64,000 nucleotides of DNA from Panorpa germanica (lineage: Eukaryota; Arthropoda; Insecta; Mecoptera; Panorpidae), in NCBI GenBank assembly GCA_963678705.1, contig OY783207.1:8308001-8372000 (forward strand). Direction: 5' to 3'. Position numbers and translations under genes: made by a program. The notes under the pieces are model-generated. The model worked only from the letters and a program-made list of their open reading frames with translations. It was not told the origin of the DNA and ran no database searches. Positions 13,501 through 25,988 of the stretch are shown one piece after another (the first letter of the stretch is position 1; every line of letters begins with the position of its first letter).

Positions 13501-16500
13501 TTTAATTTTGCTGCAATATTCATATATTCTAAAACTGAGAGGTTTGGTTGTAACATATCATCTTGCATAATGTAGCTTGACAATTTATGAAATATTTTTG
13601 TATCTCTAGGATGTCCATTTGTTGTTATTCTTCCTGTTACACCTGTTGATCTATGAAAGGTGACCAATAGAAATGATATAAGAGAATAGAATAGTATATA
13701 GTAGATAGTATGTATAATAGTAATCTATGTGATTCTTACATATGGCCTGCCAAAATGTTCATTAAAGTACTCTTCCCTGCTCCGGAAGGGCCTAAAATAG
13801 CTGTCAATTCCCCAGATCGAAATTTTCCATTGATGTTGTCCAATATTGCTGTCTTCTTACCTAGAACAATTTATTTTGATTCAAATTTCATGTGTATGCG
13901 TTTCAAGAAAACAAAAGTATAAGTTATGCAGTTTATTTTTAATTGTTAACAATCGTAAATATTTATTTTAATGATTTGTTATAAAAGTTATTGCACAATT
14001 GTTTTCAGGTTATATGATTGTCATCATTTCCGGTTCCGGTAGATAACTGGGGCAGACATGTGACAGTGATCTTTATTGTTTCGTAGGTTTATAACTCTTT
14101 CGCAATATCGTGTAAGTTTTTGAAACAAAAAATAAGTGATTTTTTAACCCTCCTTTGTAAGTTGAAAAAAGAAATCTCATATCAGACCTTTTGCTAAGGT
14201 CAACTATTGGAACCCAGATACCGCTAGAATATTAGACCAATATAAATGTAATTGAACATTTGAGGTCCTGATAGTCCTTTATCAAAATAAATTGCCAAAA
14301 CTATGAACAATTGACCTTGATGTTGAAATCGCTTCAGACTCTAAATAAAAAAACAATTAATTAAAGCAAATGAATTAATTATACGATAGTAAATGGGCTT
14401 GTGGACTCATTTTATAGAGGTCGTTTTTTTAATTTTTGATTGAAGTAAATGTTAATATATTTTTTAAAATATCTGAATTTTAGTTTTGGCGCTTGTTTTT
14501 GAAGAAATAAGTAGTAATAAGTAATAGGGATTATTTTTCTTTGTTGGCAACGTTCGTAATATAATACTTCATGTTATACACAACTAGCTGTCGCAGTAGT
14601 AAGTGACATATCTGTTGTATAAAAGAGATGTCATATTTGCTATATGTGACGTAACATGTATTGAAAAAAATGACTTTTTAATTGTTAATATCTTTTGAAA
14701 TATAAGGAGTTATTAACAAATAATTGGATATTTGAGGTTCTGGTAGCCAACTTTATCAATATCGGTATATAGTACAGTTTTATAGAAATTGAGACATGGT
14801 CCAGATGAAAGAAATTCGTTTAAGTGCTGTAATCAATTATTCGCTGCATGAAGGTGCTAATTAGAATATTAACCAAGCACTAATTTCTTAGAATCGCTAA
14901 TAAATGAAATACAAACAGGTGAGATATTTCATGCCTTACTTCCACGTAATTTCGTACGTGATCTTTGTCATTTTCTTGAAAATATTTATAAGCAGAGACC
15001 TTCATCTGATCACAAGATGGATATAGGATTAGAAAACAGCAGAAACTAGCCATCTTCAAATTCTTGCTTCATATTTAACCTTGGAAACAACAAAAATTAT
15101 AACAAAAGTGTTATAATATATTAGTAGATCGTAAAATAATAAATGCCGTTGAATTTGTTAACTGCTTTCCTCACAGCTCCCATGGATTTGTCAATACCAA
15201 AGAATATTCAGATTTAGATTTAAATATTCAAAAGAAATAGTATTTGCATAAAAATTCTGTTTCAACTTGGCAAATTGATTAAATTTAAAATTTGCATTCA
15301 TAAATAGTTTAGTAACATTATGTAAACCAATATACAAATGTTACATCAATGTAAGGTCACATTAACTAAACAAATTGCGTAATTTTTTTTTTAAGAATGT
15401 GAAACATTTATCATTTGACATTTTGAAATTTAATAATTTTTAAAAATCGTAATTTATTTTATGATTAAGATAAATCTTAATCGAATGATTTAGATATACA
15501 AGTATTATTATAGCCTTGATCCTTGTTTTGAACGCATCCCTTTAAACGTAAAATGTAGACTCATATATTTTTTAACGTAACAATCTTTAACTGACGTTAC
15601 CTTTTGTTAATTGACGAAATTTGACATAATTGGCTTGCGTACTAATTTTTTAGGGGTCAATTTTTCAATTGTTAATTGAAATTGATATTAATAAATATAT
15701 ATTGGCGTATTTATTTTAACAAATATCTAAATATTGACAGAGATATAGCAACTATATATTCGAATTGTAACTTTAATGCTACTAATGACGGCCATATTTA
15801 TGACGTAGCATGTCTGTACTATTAAGGGATAGGTCAGTTATTTTTTCTATGGTTATGAGTTTTGTGTTGTATATGCTATCTCTTTTTCGCTCTATTGTGT
15901 TAGCGGACATGATGTCACATATCTTGGAATGTTCTATAACGTAGAATCCCTTACATCCCTTAAAGTAATAAAACGACTTTCTTAATTGTTAATATCTCGT
16001 AACATACCCTTGTATGTTAACAATAGAAGCTATAGTAGCATTTTAACGTCAGTTATTTGTTGAGTAGGTCAGTGCTGTGGTAATGTTTTGTAGCTGTTGG
16101 TAGTCAAATAATCAAGTCAAATCAAAGAATAATAAGTTTTTATTTTATTTAATCCTGCTAAGGCAGACATAATATTGGAATTTGATTGTTCCTGGAAATA
16201 GCTGTAAATAATATTTGATATTTTGGTATATATAAATACATATAGCAGAGATTTATGATCTGTAAGGTTGGTAACCTTACACAAGAATTGTGATGTCACA
16301 TGCACTTGGAATGTATACAACGTTGAATCCCTTTAATAATTAAAGAGACAAAATAACTTTTTTAATTGTTAATATCTCTTAACATATAAGGAGTTATTAA
16401 AAAATAATTGGACATTTGAGGTGCTGATAGCCAACTTTATCAATATCATACAGTTTTATAGAAATTAAGACATGGTTCATAACCCAATTGCTAATATCTA

Positions 16501-19500
16501 GAGAATTTTGTAAATAACAAATCCTAGACTTTCACAGAAATAATAAAATATAAACAGTGGCGTCGAGGGTATCAGCTTGCTCAATATCATTTTTTTGGCT
16601 TAATGTATCACAGAATAAAATAATATTTGACCATAACCTTTATTCATGCATATTTCTAAAAAGATATAGTCTGCAATACAAATAAACTTTCAAAATTTAA
16701 TTAAAAATATTATTTCAAGGTTTTTAAAAACATAATTCAATAGATTCAATTAATTTTATAACAAATCTTAAATATTGTACAAAAAACAATACAATTTAAC
16801 GTAATGTAACGTAAATACAGCAACATCGTAAAACATTTCAATAACATGATGTCAGAATGTACAAGAAAAATGATCGACGTTTACTCGTTTTTAAATACCA
16901 GAACCAAGTACAATGATTATTTTGCAATTAAAATCTTTGTAAAAAATATTACATGCGAAGATTTATTTAAAAAAAATATTATGTTATTTTCATTGTGGTG
17001 TCAATCTCGTTAATGATGATGGAGAAGGTCAATGCAAAGAGCTCTAATAATAAATGTTATTATGTAAATGATTATAAGATGTCAGTGTTTGTTGACAATT
17101 TAACTAATCGCGGTAATTACTGCAGTTGTAATAGGCTATTGATGTGGATATTTATTATAATACATAAACAATATTCGTTATCAGTTGTTACTCTGTACTT
17201 CATAAGATCAATGAGCTTGTGGCCTCATTTTTTAGTGGTCGATTTTTCAATTGTTGATTATTTTATTATTTTATTTAAGTACATATTTTATTAAATATCT
17301 AAATGTTAACGGAGATAAAGCAATTAAAATTAATTTGAATTTGTTGGTAGTCTAAATAATCAAGTCAAGTCAAAGAATAATAAGATTTTATTTTATTTAA
17401 CCCTGTTAATGCAGACATAGTATTGAATTTGATTGTTCTTTGAAATAGCTGTAAATAATATTTAATACTTTTTATATATAAATACATATAGCAGAGATTT
17501 ATGAGCTGTAAGGTTGGTAACCTGTAAACTTGTCAGAGTTCTGTCAAGAATATACGCTCTGTCGTACAAAAGAGATAGCAACTAGCGGTTGTGAGGTCAC
17601 ATGTATTTGGAATGTTGTCCAACGTTGAATCCCTTTAATAATTAAAGAGAAAAAATGACTTTTTTAAGTGTTAATATCTCCTGAAATATAAGGAGTTATT
17701 AAAAAATAATTGGACATTTAAGGTTCTAGTAACCAACTTTATAAAAATATAGTACAGTTTTATAGAAATTAAGACATAGGACATTATGCCATTGTATCGT
17801 ATTTATTGGCAACCAGGGACAGAAAAAATATCAATATCAGTGTCAATAATATCAATGAATTAATAAAATAAATAAATGATTCGGATCAAACATTCGTTCC
17901 ACCGTGTAGTGAGAAACTTACCTTTACAATCTTCCAATATTTGACTCACGCGTTGCAGGCAAACATTTGAATCAAACGTTCACCGCATCGTCTAGAGCTG
18001 GCTTTATACAGCTAAATCATGCGGCAAAATTAAAATACAAATTTGATATAGGTGTAATTCCGTCAACTTTTGGATATTAAAAGAAATAAAAACGTAATAT
18101 ACGTATATTAACCTTTATTTCAATCAAAAATTAAAAAACGACCTATATAAAATGAGTTCACAAACCCATTGCATTCAATAACAGTTTGGAGGTTGATTAA
18201 TTGTGATGGTTTTGTATTTTCCATAACAATTAATATAAGATTCATAATTATATATTGATATTTTATTTTTAATTACGTATATTAGAAGAAGCGGATCGTT
18301 ATATGAATTGTCAATATGTATTAAAATAAATACATCATTATAGGTAATTTGAATTTTGCTTTGTCACACCGAGCCGATCGTTAATGATACCGTGACTAAT
18401 GAAAAATGCGTAGAAGGTTATTCCAAAGAAAAACTATATGATTAGCATTTATTAGATTATTAGGAGGTATTGAAACTGCCACGTTGTAACTACTCTATCT
18501 TATTTGCCGAGAAATTTGTGTACGAATAGCTAAGACGAATGTACGTACACAAACTGTGAACTCGAGTTATGTGTGCAAACTTGCCTATTCATACCACTAA
18601 TATTGGTCATTCGTACCTAAACACGCATATGTTATTCTTAACTTTGTGCAGCGAGTTAGAAATAATTAAGCGAAAGAAAAGGTTTGAATTGTGTGATGAA
18701 TTTACACAGGGTGCAATACATTTTAAAGATTTGCGCTCCACTATCAAATATACTCCGGACGCACGTGTATAAACTTGCCCAAATAAAACATAAAAGGAAA
18801 ATTTGATTAGCTGGATTTAATTGATAAGGTCAAAAATGTTAATTTTTATATTGACCTTCAGCAAAATTTGATAAGATTATATTCGTATGATATAATTCAG
18901 ACCAAAAATGTTAATGTTGCAATAAGCAGGTTCATAGTGTTATATAGTTTGTTATTGCTCTATGACATTTGAACTTTAAACAGTAGACAAATATTATAAA
19001 AAATGCTTAGACAACTTAATTTTATCATGAATAAGGAAAGTAGAATTTTTTATTTTTTTCCTCTCCCACGCGTAAAGTCAATTATATTTCGTCTAATTGA
19101 ACCGAGGTTTTGGGCCAGAGCGTTTTATCGATTTCAATTCATTCTATAACTGCTTAATGACAAGAAAAATTTAAAAAAACGGGTCAATGCAATGTACTAT
19201 TAAGGCTTACCGGACAGGGGCCTGGTCAGATCTTGACAAAGATGCATAGTCAGGCCCTTGTAAGGTTTCTCCGTCCAGAAGATCTTACCACATAAGGTGC
19301 TCTAATCGGGTTGCATGTTGCGATTATCTTGACGGATTAAAGAAAGGTTACTGATTTTTTGAAGTCTGTGACCAATTTACATCATATAGAATAAAATTGC
19401 AAGAATAGGTTTGTAACTAGATTTTGTAAACAGTTTTAACTAGTAGCGCAATAAAGTAGTTTTGTCTCAAAATGTTTTTCTATGTAACGTTCCTAATCCC

Positions 19501-21567
19501 ATTACCTGACCCACACAGAAACTGGTAACACCGTAGCAGATCATCGGCGATAGGACTAAGCATTGGAAATAGTCTAAAGTTAAATAATTGAATACCTCCT
19601 TCAAATAATAGCAGAACTTTTCTTCGAATGTTACGGCGTATAAATTTGCTAATGTAAATAGGGTGTACCTATATGGTTATATAAGAAATATGTTGTATTC
19701 AACTTTTGTACGTTATTACAAAAAAGTTATTATATAAAATTCGCGTTTCGTTCAAGTAAAATAATTTACATAAATATTTTCTAAAATATTATTAATTTTT
19801 TTAAGGTAAATTTTGTCATGTAATAATTACATTTTCTATAGTACGTAATTAAATTAATTTGAATATTATCAAATCAAGGATATATTGCGCTGGTAATGTT
19901 TATCAATACAGTACACTGTTATAGTAATTAAGAAATGGAACCCAATTACACTTATTATCATCATTTTTTGTTATCGCACCATTAAAGATAACCCAAAAAC
20001 CATTCATAAGCATTAAAGATAGTCTAGTTGTGTACCTCGCACAGGACCGCGTGATAGATTTTATGAGTATGATGCAAGTCTTCGAAACGCCGCCCTTAAA
20101 ATATTTTTTTCTTTAAAATACCGTGGTACCGACAGTTTACCGACCTCTACAATGTATCACTTTCTAAATTATTTTTACAATCCAACGATTTAGTTAATAT
20201 TGCACAAGAAATAGTTTTTGGGTATATTTCGGAGCTAATAAAACTTCCAGGTTCCTGCATGTGCAGTCAGTTCGGTCAAACATACTTAGCGAACGGTCCA
20301 AATATTTGGTTGATACAAATTACATGTCGAATTGTTTGTGTGGACCTAATAACATTTAGGTATTTAAATATGAATGTTTTTAATCCTTGTAATACAAAAA
20401 AAAAATTTGGGCCCAAATTTTCCGCGTCTAAAATCTGCCGCTCTAAGCTCCGGCCTGCTCAGCCTTCTGATAAATCTGCCACTGCCTTTTACGGTGATTT
20501 TAAATTAATTGTAAATAACTGCACAAAATGTAAATATACTATTTTTATTTTAAAAATATAAACAAATTTAAAATAATGATATTAACTATCCAAAGTTATT
20601 TTGGCACACATCGATTCGCCTCCTTACGCATCATAGCACAGCACGACCCTGTTCTCGTATTACATATCGTTCATGATTATTATGGCAACGAAGAATTTAG
20701 CAAGCCAACGTGAGAAATTATAATGAGCAGTAATTAATTTAAATTTAATTTATAGATTTTTTTCATTTGAAATTGAACCTTGAAGCAAACTTTGAGCCTA
20801 ACCCGAACACTCTACCTTCAATTTATTTTTCTTTAAAATTTCCAAAATTCACAACATGAATACTTGATTTTTAACACTAATAACTTCTTCTTAATTCATG
20901 CAGTATACTCCGCATAAAGTTTTCAAATTATTTTACTACTTTAAGGATTGATTTGTTCAAATTACTTAAAACATTTTTGTTTGCTTATCACTTGTACGCT
21001 ATGAACGTGACAAACTATTGAAATATTATTATCTATAATACTACAAATGTTATTTTACAATACATTAACAAAGTATATATATCTACTTGAATAACAAAGT
21101 GTATTCAAATTTAAGACATCTTTAAAAATATTTATGTAGTCTTTATTATAATAATTAATTTTGTCATTATTCGGGAGTACTTTACCCCCCTATTCGAATT
21201 AAAAATATTAACACTTTTTAAAAACAAAACAAAAACCAAACACAGCGTGTCAGGGTACTTTTTCATCACTTGTTTTAAATAATTAATAACAAACCCTAAT
21301 AACACTGGTAAGTTTATATTTCATGAAATAATGATAAATAATTAGTTTAATGAAATGATCAATAAATCAACAAATTAATAATTTACCATTTTTGCTAACA
21401 GCATAGTATGACACATCCTCAAACTCAATATTAATTTTCGGCCTCTTGGCCAAGCTCATAAGAGTCTTTAACTGATTTTCCGGGTCCGGTAAAACAGCAT
21501 CCATGCTTCTTTTTGAAGCACCCGAAGAACATGGTTCATATTTAGAACTAGTCGACATTATACACAA
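10558..21567 (-). CDS. ABCG half-transporter ABCG-a, ABCG1/ABCG4-like (complete, 10 exons)
   Basis: Minus-strand exons: 21567-21387, 13860-13740, 13650-13461, 13378-13233, 13022-12784, 12720-12500, 12162-11994, 11905-11805, 11219-11064 and 10953-10558. All phases agree. Translation gives 639 residues from the first ATG, or 636 from the third-codon-later ATG ([10 protein letters not shown]), which may be the better start. Order of domains: N-terminal strand [13 protein letters not shown]; Walker [11 protein letters not shown]-loop [10 protein letters not shown]; signature [15 protein letters not shown]; Walker [11 protein letters not shown]-loop NIHQPS; then six-helix ABC2 membrane domain with the C-terminal FNNRPLLDC and YCHYRD extracellular loop. 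ABCG half-transporters dimerise and move sterols, lipids or pigments precursors across membranes; the substrate cannot be told here. The signature reads LSGGE where LSGGQ is commoner. Intron 1 is 7.5 kb and full of repeats. The gene is a tandem paralogue of ABCG-b. Confidence 0.94.
11297..11785 (+). repeat. AATGGGC-family repeat copy, both ends missing, filling ABCG-a intron 8
   Basis: The segment from CAAATGTTCAATTATTTTTT to ACATCAATTTCAA matches the internal part of the full copies at 47105-47743 and 58423-59034 in plus orientation. The terminal AATGGGCTTG and CAAGCCCATT ends are missing. It occupies most of the 581-bp intron between exons 9 and 8 of ABCG-a. It also lacks the CAAATTTCAATATTATGTC block present in longer copies. 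Confidence 0.8.
14391..14802 (-). repeat. AATGGGC-family repeat copy (reverse orientation, partial)
   Basis: It begins AAATGGGCTTGTGGACTCATTT, matching the family terminus, and ends near ATTGAGACATGG, the opposite subterminal part. The internal TGTATAAAAGAGATGTCATA and GTTAATATCTTTTGAAATAT motifs are shared with other copies. The middle is shortened relative to the ~620-bp full length. Confidence 0.7.
15629..16489 (-). repeat. AATGGGC-family repeat, composite or nested copies
   Basis: It starts AATTGGCTTGCGTAC..TTTTTTAGGGGTC and ends GACATGGTTCATAACCCAATT. At about 860 bp it is longer than the unit, because it contains two versions of the GATGTCACAT...TTAATTGTTAATATCTC block (15910-16000 and 16290-16380). 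The simplest explanation is one copy inserted next to or inside another. Confidence 0.7.
17211..17795 (-). repeat. AATGGGC-family repeat copy (reverse orientation)
   Basis: It begins TGAGCTTGTGGCCTCATTTT, continues with AGTGGTCGATTTTTCAATTG and ends AAGACATAGGACATTATGCC. It lacks part of the GACGTCAG...TTGTAGC block. A short fragment of the opposite end in plus orientation is seen at about 18104-18155 (AAATGAGTTCACAAACCCATT). Confidence 0.75.
19203..19271. repeat. Imperfect hairpin in ABCG-a intron 1
   Basis: GCTTACCGGACAGGGGCCTG on one side can pair with CAGGCCCTTGTAAGG on the other, around a short loop (CTTGACAAAGAT). The stem is much richer in G and C than the surrounding DNA. It may be part of an old repeat or an RNA hairpin. 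I do not recognise an RNA family. Confidence 0.4.
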
Positions 21568-22151
21568 AATATTATTGTTAAGTCACTATTAAATTAAAAA
21601 TATAACTGATATTTGCCTTTTGTCTTTGTTAAAACAAGTGTCATTTACTTTTAAGTTGACATTTTATTTAAAATGAAGTCCTGCCACCAAATACGCTTAT
21701 TTATACGACGCTTTCCAGATAGTTAATGTTTTGTTTATTCTAGAGATACTATCGACTACTTTTTACAGGGATTGACAACATATGGTCAGTCGGACCGCTA
21801 GTCACAAAACGACAGAACTTCAACGAGTAGAAGTTACTCATTCATGTACGCAGCTGCTGTACATGTATAACAAACGCGCTGATATTTTTCTATGTGTCTT
21901 TAAAATCACAAGTTCATACAAGTTTATGTTTATTTGATTTCATGTTTTACACAATTTGCGTTTTTGTTGACGCGGTTTCTTTCCGCAGGCTTTAATCGAA
22001 AAAGGCTAAGATAAGGAAACCATATGTAGCATCATATCAATCGCCTATCGGTCTGTAATTGTTTATTGATAGGAACTTAATTTGTTATACAAAGTATATA
22101 GTTAGACAACAGCTGCATTTCTCTTAAAAGAAATCCAAATCCTAGCTTGCA

Positions 22152-22182
22152 TATAAATAGGGGGGGGGGGGGCGGATCCAGT
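22152..22182 (+). promoter_or_regulatory. Candidate core promoter: TATA box plus initiator, plus strand
   Basis: TATAAATA at 22152-22159 is followed by a run of 13 G and then CCAGT, whose A (22180) lies 28 bp after the first T of the TATA box. This is the spacing expected for an arthropod TATA-initiator pair. It points away from ABCG-a. No convincing coding sequence follows. A short frame starting at 22800 (MMQAPNFEKDLQLK, followed by GTAATT) is the only candidate exon seen. The site may be a chance match. Confidence 0.3.
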
Positions 22183-23635
22183 CTGATTTAATCATTTCAT
22201 ACTTTATCAGTTGTATTATTTATTTGTTATAATTTGTGCAAAAGCATAGACTTGTTTGGACTAATATCATAATATTAATATTAAGAAATAATTGAATATT
22301 TGTGTGAGATTTTTAAAAATTTAATTTATTTAACGTACTATCGCAGTCCTATCACAGGGAATTGTTAATATTTTTATTCAATAAACTTAATAGAATCTTT
22401 AATCTTCTAGATTACTTCAGTAGACGTTGACTCATTGGATTAAAGATATCAACTAGTAAATAATTAAACAATAGATTTATTACACATTCTACTTTGTTGC
22501 AATAGATTTTATTAATTGTACAATACTGCTTATCAGCAGATGTTATCGGCATTGAAAATATCTTTGTAAATTTGTCACAAAAGAAAATAAATATCTTTTA
22601 GATTTAAATAAAGAAACAAGTATTCTTTATAGTATTTTATAGTAGTAGTGAAGAAGAAAAATGACACAAAAGCCTATTTAAAAAAATAATAATAAATATA
22701 TATAAATAAATAATATATTTTTAACTAGCAACATGTAGTTTAATGTATGTATATAATTTAAATACTTTTCTACTTCTTATAGCTTATCTAGATTAACAAT
22801 GATGCAGGCGCCTAACTTTGAAAAAGACCTACAGTTGAAGGTAATTGTGAGTTGATACAATTGACATTGGCGAACGCCAATTGTAACTAAATACAATTGA
22901 TTTTTATATACAAAATCTATATACAAAATGTTACAACACTGTTTAATGAAATACAAAAATTAAAAGGCAACCTCCTTGCGTGTGGCAAGCCTCTTGATAG
23001 AGCAGGATATATTTTGACTACTGTTTTATGTCCATTAGATATCTCTGAACCGTGTTAAAATGAATCTAGATACATAATGTTAACGCAACGTAAAATAACC
23101 TTGTGATGAATACCAAAAGGCGAATATACCTAAATTTTTTTGTAGATTTCTAAGCTAATTTAAGCTAGTCACTGAAATTGATTATTTAAATATAAAAAAA
23201 TAATTATTGTTTTTGTATCAAATTACCTTTTTGTACAGAAACCTTAAAACAAATTATTTCTCAAATCAAAATAGGAACCCATACTCGTATTTCATAATTT
23301 CCAAAGAAGCTAATTATTGTAATTAGAGCCTAGTGTAACTATACTACGAGGACAACTGTATTTTAGAAACCTTTCAATTGGGTTTACTTACCCTGTTGTG
23401 AGATTTCTCTCACATTTTGTAAATGAAGGAAACAAATTAATTATAATTCACTACTATGCTTATATATAACATAATATTTTTGCATTAATTATTGAAAGAT
23501 ATTTGAATTCTGATTCCATTTTTTTTATTTTGCTTAAGTGGATAAACCCAATTTATAGAATATAAAGTGACTGAATTAAGAAGATACAGACGAACAATTA
23601 ATTGATTATCAGTTTAGATGCACATAAAAACATAA

Positions 23636-24303
23636 GGCCTGTCTCAGTATGGCACCGTATTTAAGCGAATTTCTGCCGGACGTATTCGGGCTACTACGCT
23701 TTACCTATCCGAACCATGTAAATGTAATGAGATCGCTCTGGAGCTCTCAGACTGCACGCTACAAAGCAGTCCGAATACGGGCGGCACTACCTCGCACATT
23801 AGAACCGAATAAAGGCGAATTTTATCCAAGCGTTACCACTACTACAATGATATCCATCCGAACCTTTGTAAATGCAAACAGCCGCGTCAGACTGGAGGGG
23901 ATACCTAACATCGCTTGTTATTACGCTGCAATACGCGGTCAAATGAAATCTATCGGCGACATGGGTATGTTCTGCATGCAGTTTATGTTTGTATTTCAGT
24001 GAATCATGGGCACGGATGCCCATACCAATAGGATAGAACTAAATTTAAATTCACGCCCACCAGAACTCAGATATATAATAAATGCTAAGTCCCTTTAATA
24101 CCAGTAGTGTATCGATAAAAATTAAAGTTAAAGTTTGCTCTCATGATAAATTATATAAGTGTTAAAGAACTCCAATACACCCCTAATACACGACTACAGA
24201 CATCTGTGACACACATAGGCGGTTTGCTTTGTAGCTCATCCAAACCGCCGATTTACGTCCGAATACGCCGTCGCTTAAATACGGTCCCATACTGAGACAG
24301 GCC
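23636..24303. mobile_element. PIF/Harbinger-like non-autonomous element, 668 bp, TAA target duplication
   Basis: The ends are inverted repeats: GGCCTGTCTCAGTATGGCAC at the left and, reverse complemented, GGCCTGTCTCAGTATGGGAC at the right, continuing through CGTATTTAAGCG. Both sides are flanked by TAA, a TWA target duplication typical of PIF/Harbinger. The unit is conspicuously richer in G+C than its surroundings. An open frame of 117 codons (23649-24002) spans the left half, but it coincides with repeated subterminal motifs (CCGAACC.TGTAAATG twice) and matches no transposase, so I treat it as non-coding. Confidence 0.8.
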
Positions 24304-25988
24304 TAAGCCTCTTCGATTTGAGACGACTAGACTGGTTGCAAATAACATGCTACTTGTGTTGCTACCAGATCAGGCGTATCAGTTATTTGTATTTAAGGTT
24401 TACCTAACATAACAAATTCTATATAGTATTCATGGAACTAAATATAGGAGGAAAGACAATTTAGCGCCAAATTCACCTTGTAACCAAAATGAGATTGGAA
24501 CTGCAAATAACCATAAAGCATTCATTTTATTTGGTATAAAATAGTTTTCTGTAACCCAATTACAAACTGTTTTAACAATAGACGTTATCGTTAAGTAAGC
24601 GACATTGTTGTCATATATAGAGATTTCAATAAATTGCAGAATAAAAGCTATTAATTGAACAGTAATCACTATCTTTGGTAACACTTTTGGTTGTCGGGTG
24701 TGTTTAGTTTAGTTATCAACAATTTTAGATAATTCAACTAGTAAAGGTACCTTATTACTTTATTGTTTTATTATATAGAACTATTTTATTTTTAAAACAT
24801 GTTTGATATTTTTGCAATTAATTATTTATTAAAGAAAATAATACAATTAAGAAATCAGGACATGTCAATATATTTTCCTAATTCTTAGAATAAGACCTGT
24901 TTCTTGAATTAAATATATGTGACAATATAAATAAATTTAATTATAATTTAAATAAAATTACAAAAAGGTTTTATTAAAAAATATTGTGAACATAAAATAA
25001 AAAAGAGATCGTTATAAATTATGTAACGCCTGGTTCGCAGCAACATATATTACATTCAAGTAGCTACAAGTGATTACCAAAGAACAATTATTTTTAATTT
25101 AAATTTATATATATTACGATCTGTCCTATAAAGATTAATGAAATAATAAAAATACACATCAGTAATGATAATAAATAACAAAATTTATTGATTGTAAAAT
25201 TAATTCTAATTTCTTATTCAAATATATACGGAGTAAATATTAATTAAACCAAATCCACAAATTTTCAGATTGTATTTCTTTATATTGTATTCAATAGGAT
25301 AACTTATTAACATGGTCCTAGATATAGGTTTTATATAAATTATGACTGTAATAACAAATTACAAAATGATGTTTAATATGTGCTATATGTTTAAAAGAAA
25401 CTAAAATTAAATAATTTTATAAAGAAAATATTATATATTCCTATGTACTATTCTGTATAGAATAATTGGTGTTTTAAAAGTTATATCAGGTAAGTGTTTC
25501 AAACTACAATTTTAAATGAATCCTGCAGAATATTAATAATTAAACTTTTTGTAATCATATATCGGCACATATAAGTATTGTTAAATACATTTTACCTATT
25601 ATTATATTGGTAATCCTATCACAGTTTAGTAGTGACGATATGTGTATACTATTTGATATCTAGTCATTTGATATGTTTTAAGTGTGTAATATTTTTGCTT
25701 TGTTTAAGCCATTAACCATTTTAGTAACTGTAAAATATATTATTTGGTTCAAGTAGAAGGTGGCACGATTTCAGATTTTTCGGCATTTTTATCTTTAAGT
25801 TTCGGTGCAAGTCTCTTTTAAGTAGAAAATATAAGATAATTCTTATGACACCACTTTCTTGTATATGATATAATTCCATAATTGCTTTCACTAGTAATAT
25901 TAAAAGTAACTAATATTAAATAAAACTATCTAAGCTATACTGTCTTTAGATTACACTATTATTATTTTTGTTATATCAATAGTATTTG

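Larger units (their letters stand above)
13861..21386. other. Large first intron of ABCG-a, repeat-rich
   Basis: This 7.5-kb interval separates the N-terminal exon of ABCG-a from its Walker A exon. It contains three long copies and one end fragment of the AATGGGC repeat family (14391-18155), a hairpin near 19203-19271, and otherwise AT-rich sequence. I found no nested gene. Open frames at 16995-17294, 18569-18772 and 20259-20561 either lie in repeats or lack any family motif. Confidence 0.7.
21568..25988. other. Intergenic region between ABCG-a and ABCG-b
   Basis: It contains the ABCG-a promoter region next to 21568, a plus-strand TATA/initiator candidate at 22152-22182, a Harbinger-like element at 23636-24303 and the ABCG-b 3' untranslated region. 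The open frame at 24430-24684 on the minus strand lacks an ATG and a recognisable family, so no gene is called there. Confidence 0.55.

Noticed and set aside
13710-13922. Plus-strand frame across the ABCG-a Walker A exon
   Set aside because: Antisense shadow; the minus strand has the conserved GPSGAGKST in a properly spliced exon.
23649-24002. 117-codon frame beginning [14 protein letters not shown]
   Set aside because: It lies wholly within a Harbinger-like element, starts in its terminal repeat and overlaps repeated subterminal motifs. No transposase motif.
24430-24684. Hydrophobic 84-codon minus-strand frame with three helix-like stretches
   Set aside because: It has no ATG, no clear acceptor or donor, and no recognised family; AT-rich DNA read this way easily gives hydrophobic residues.
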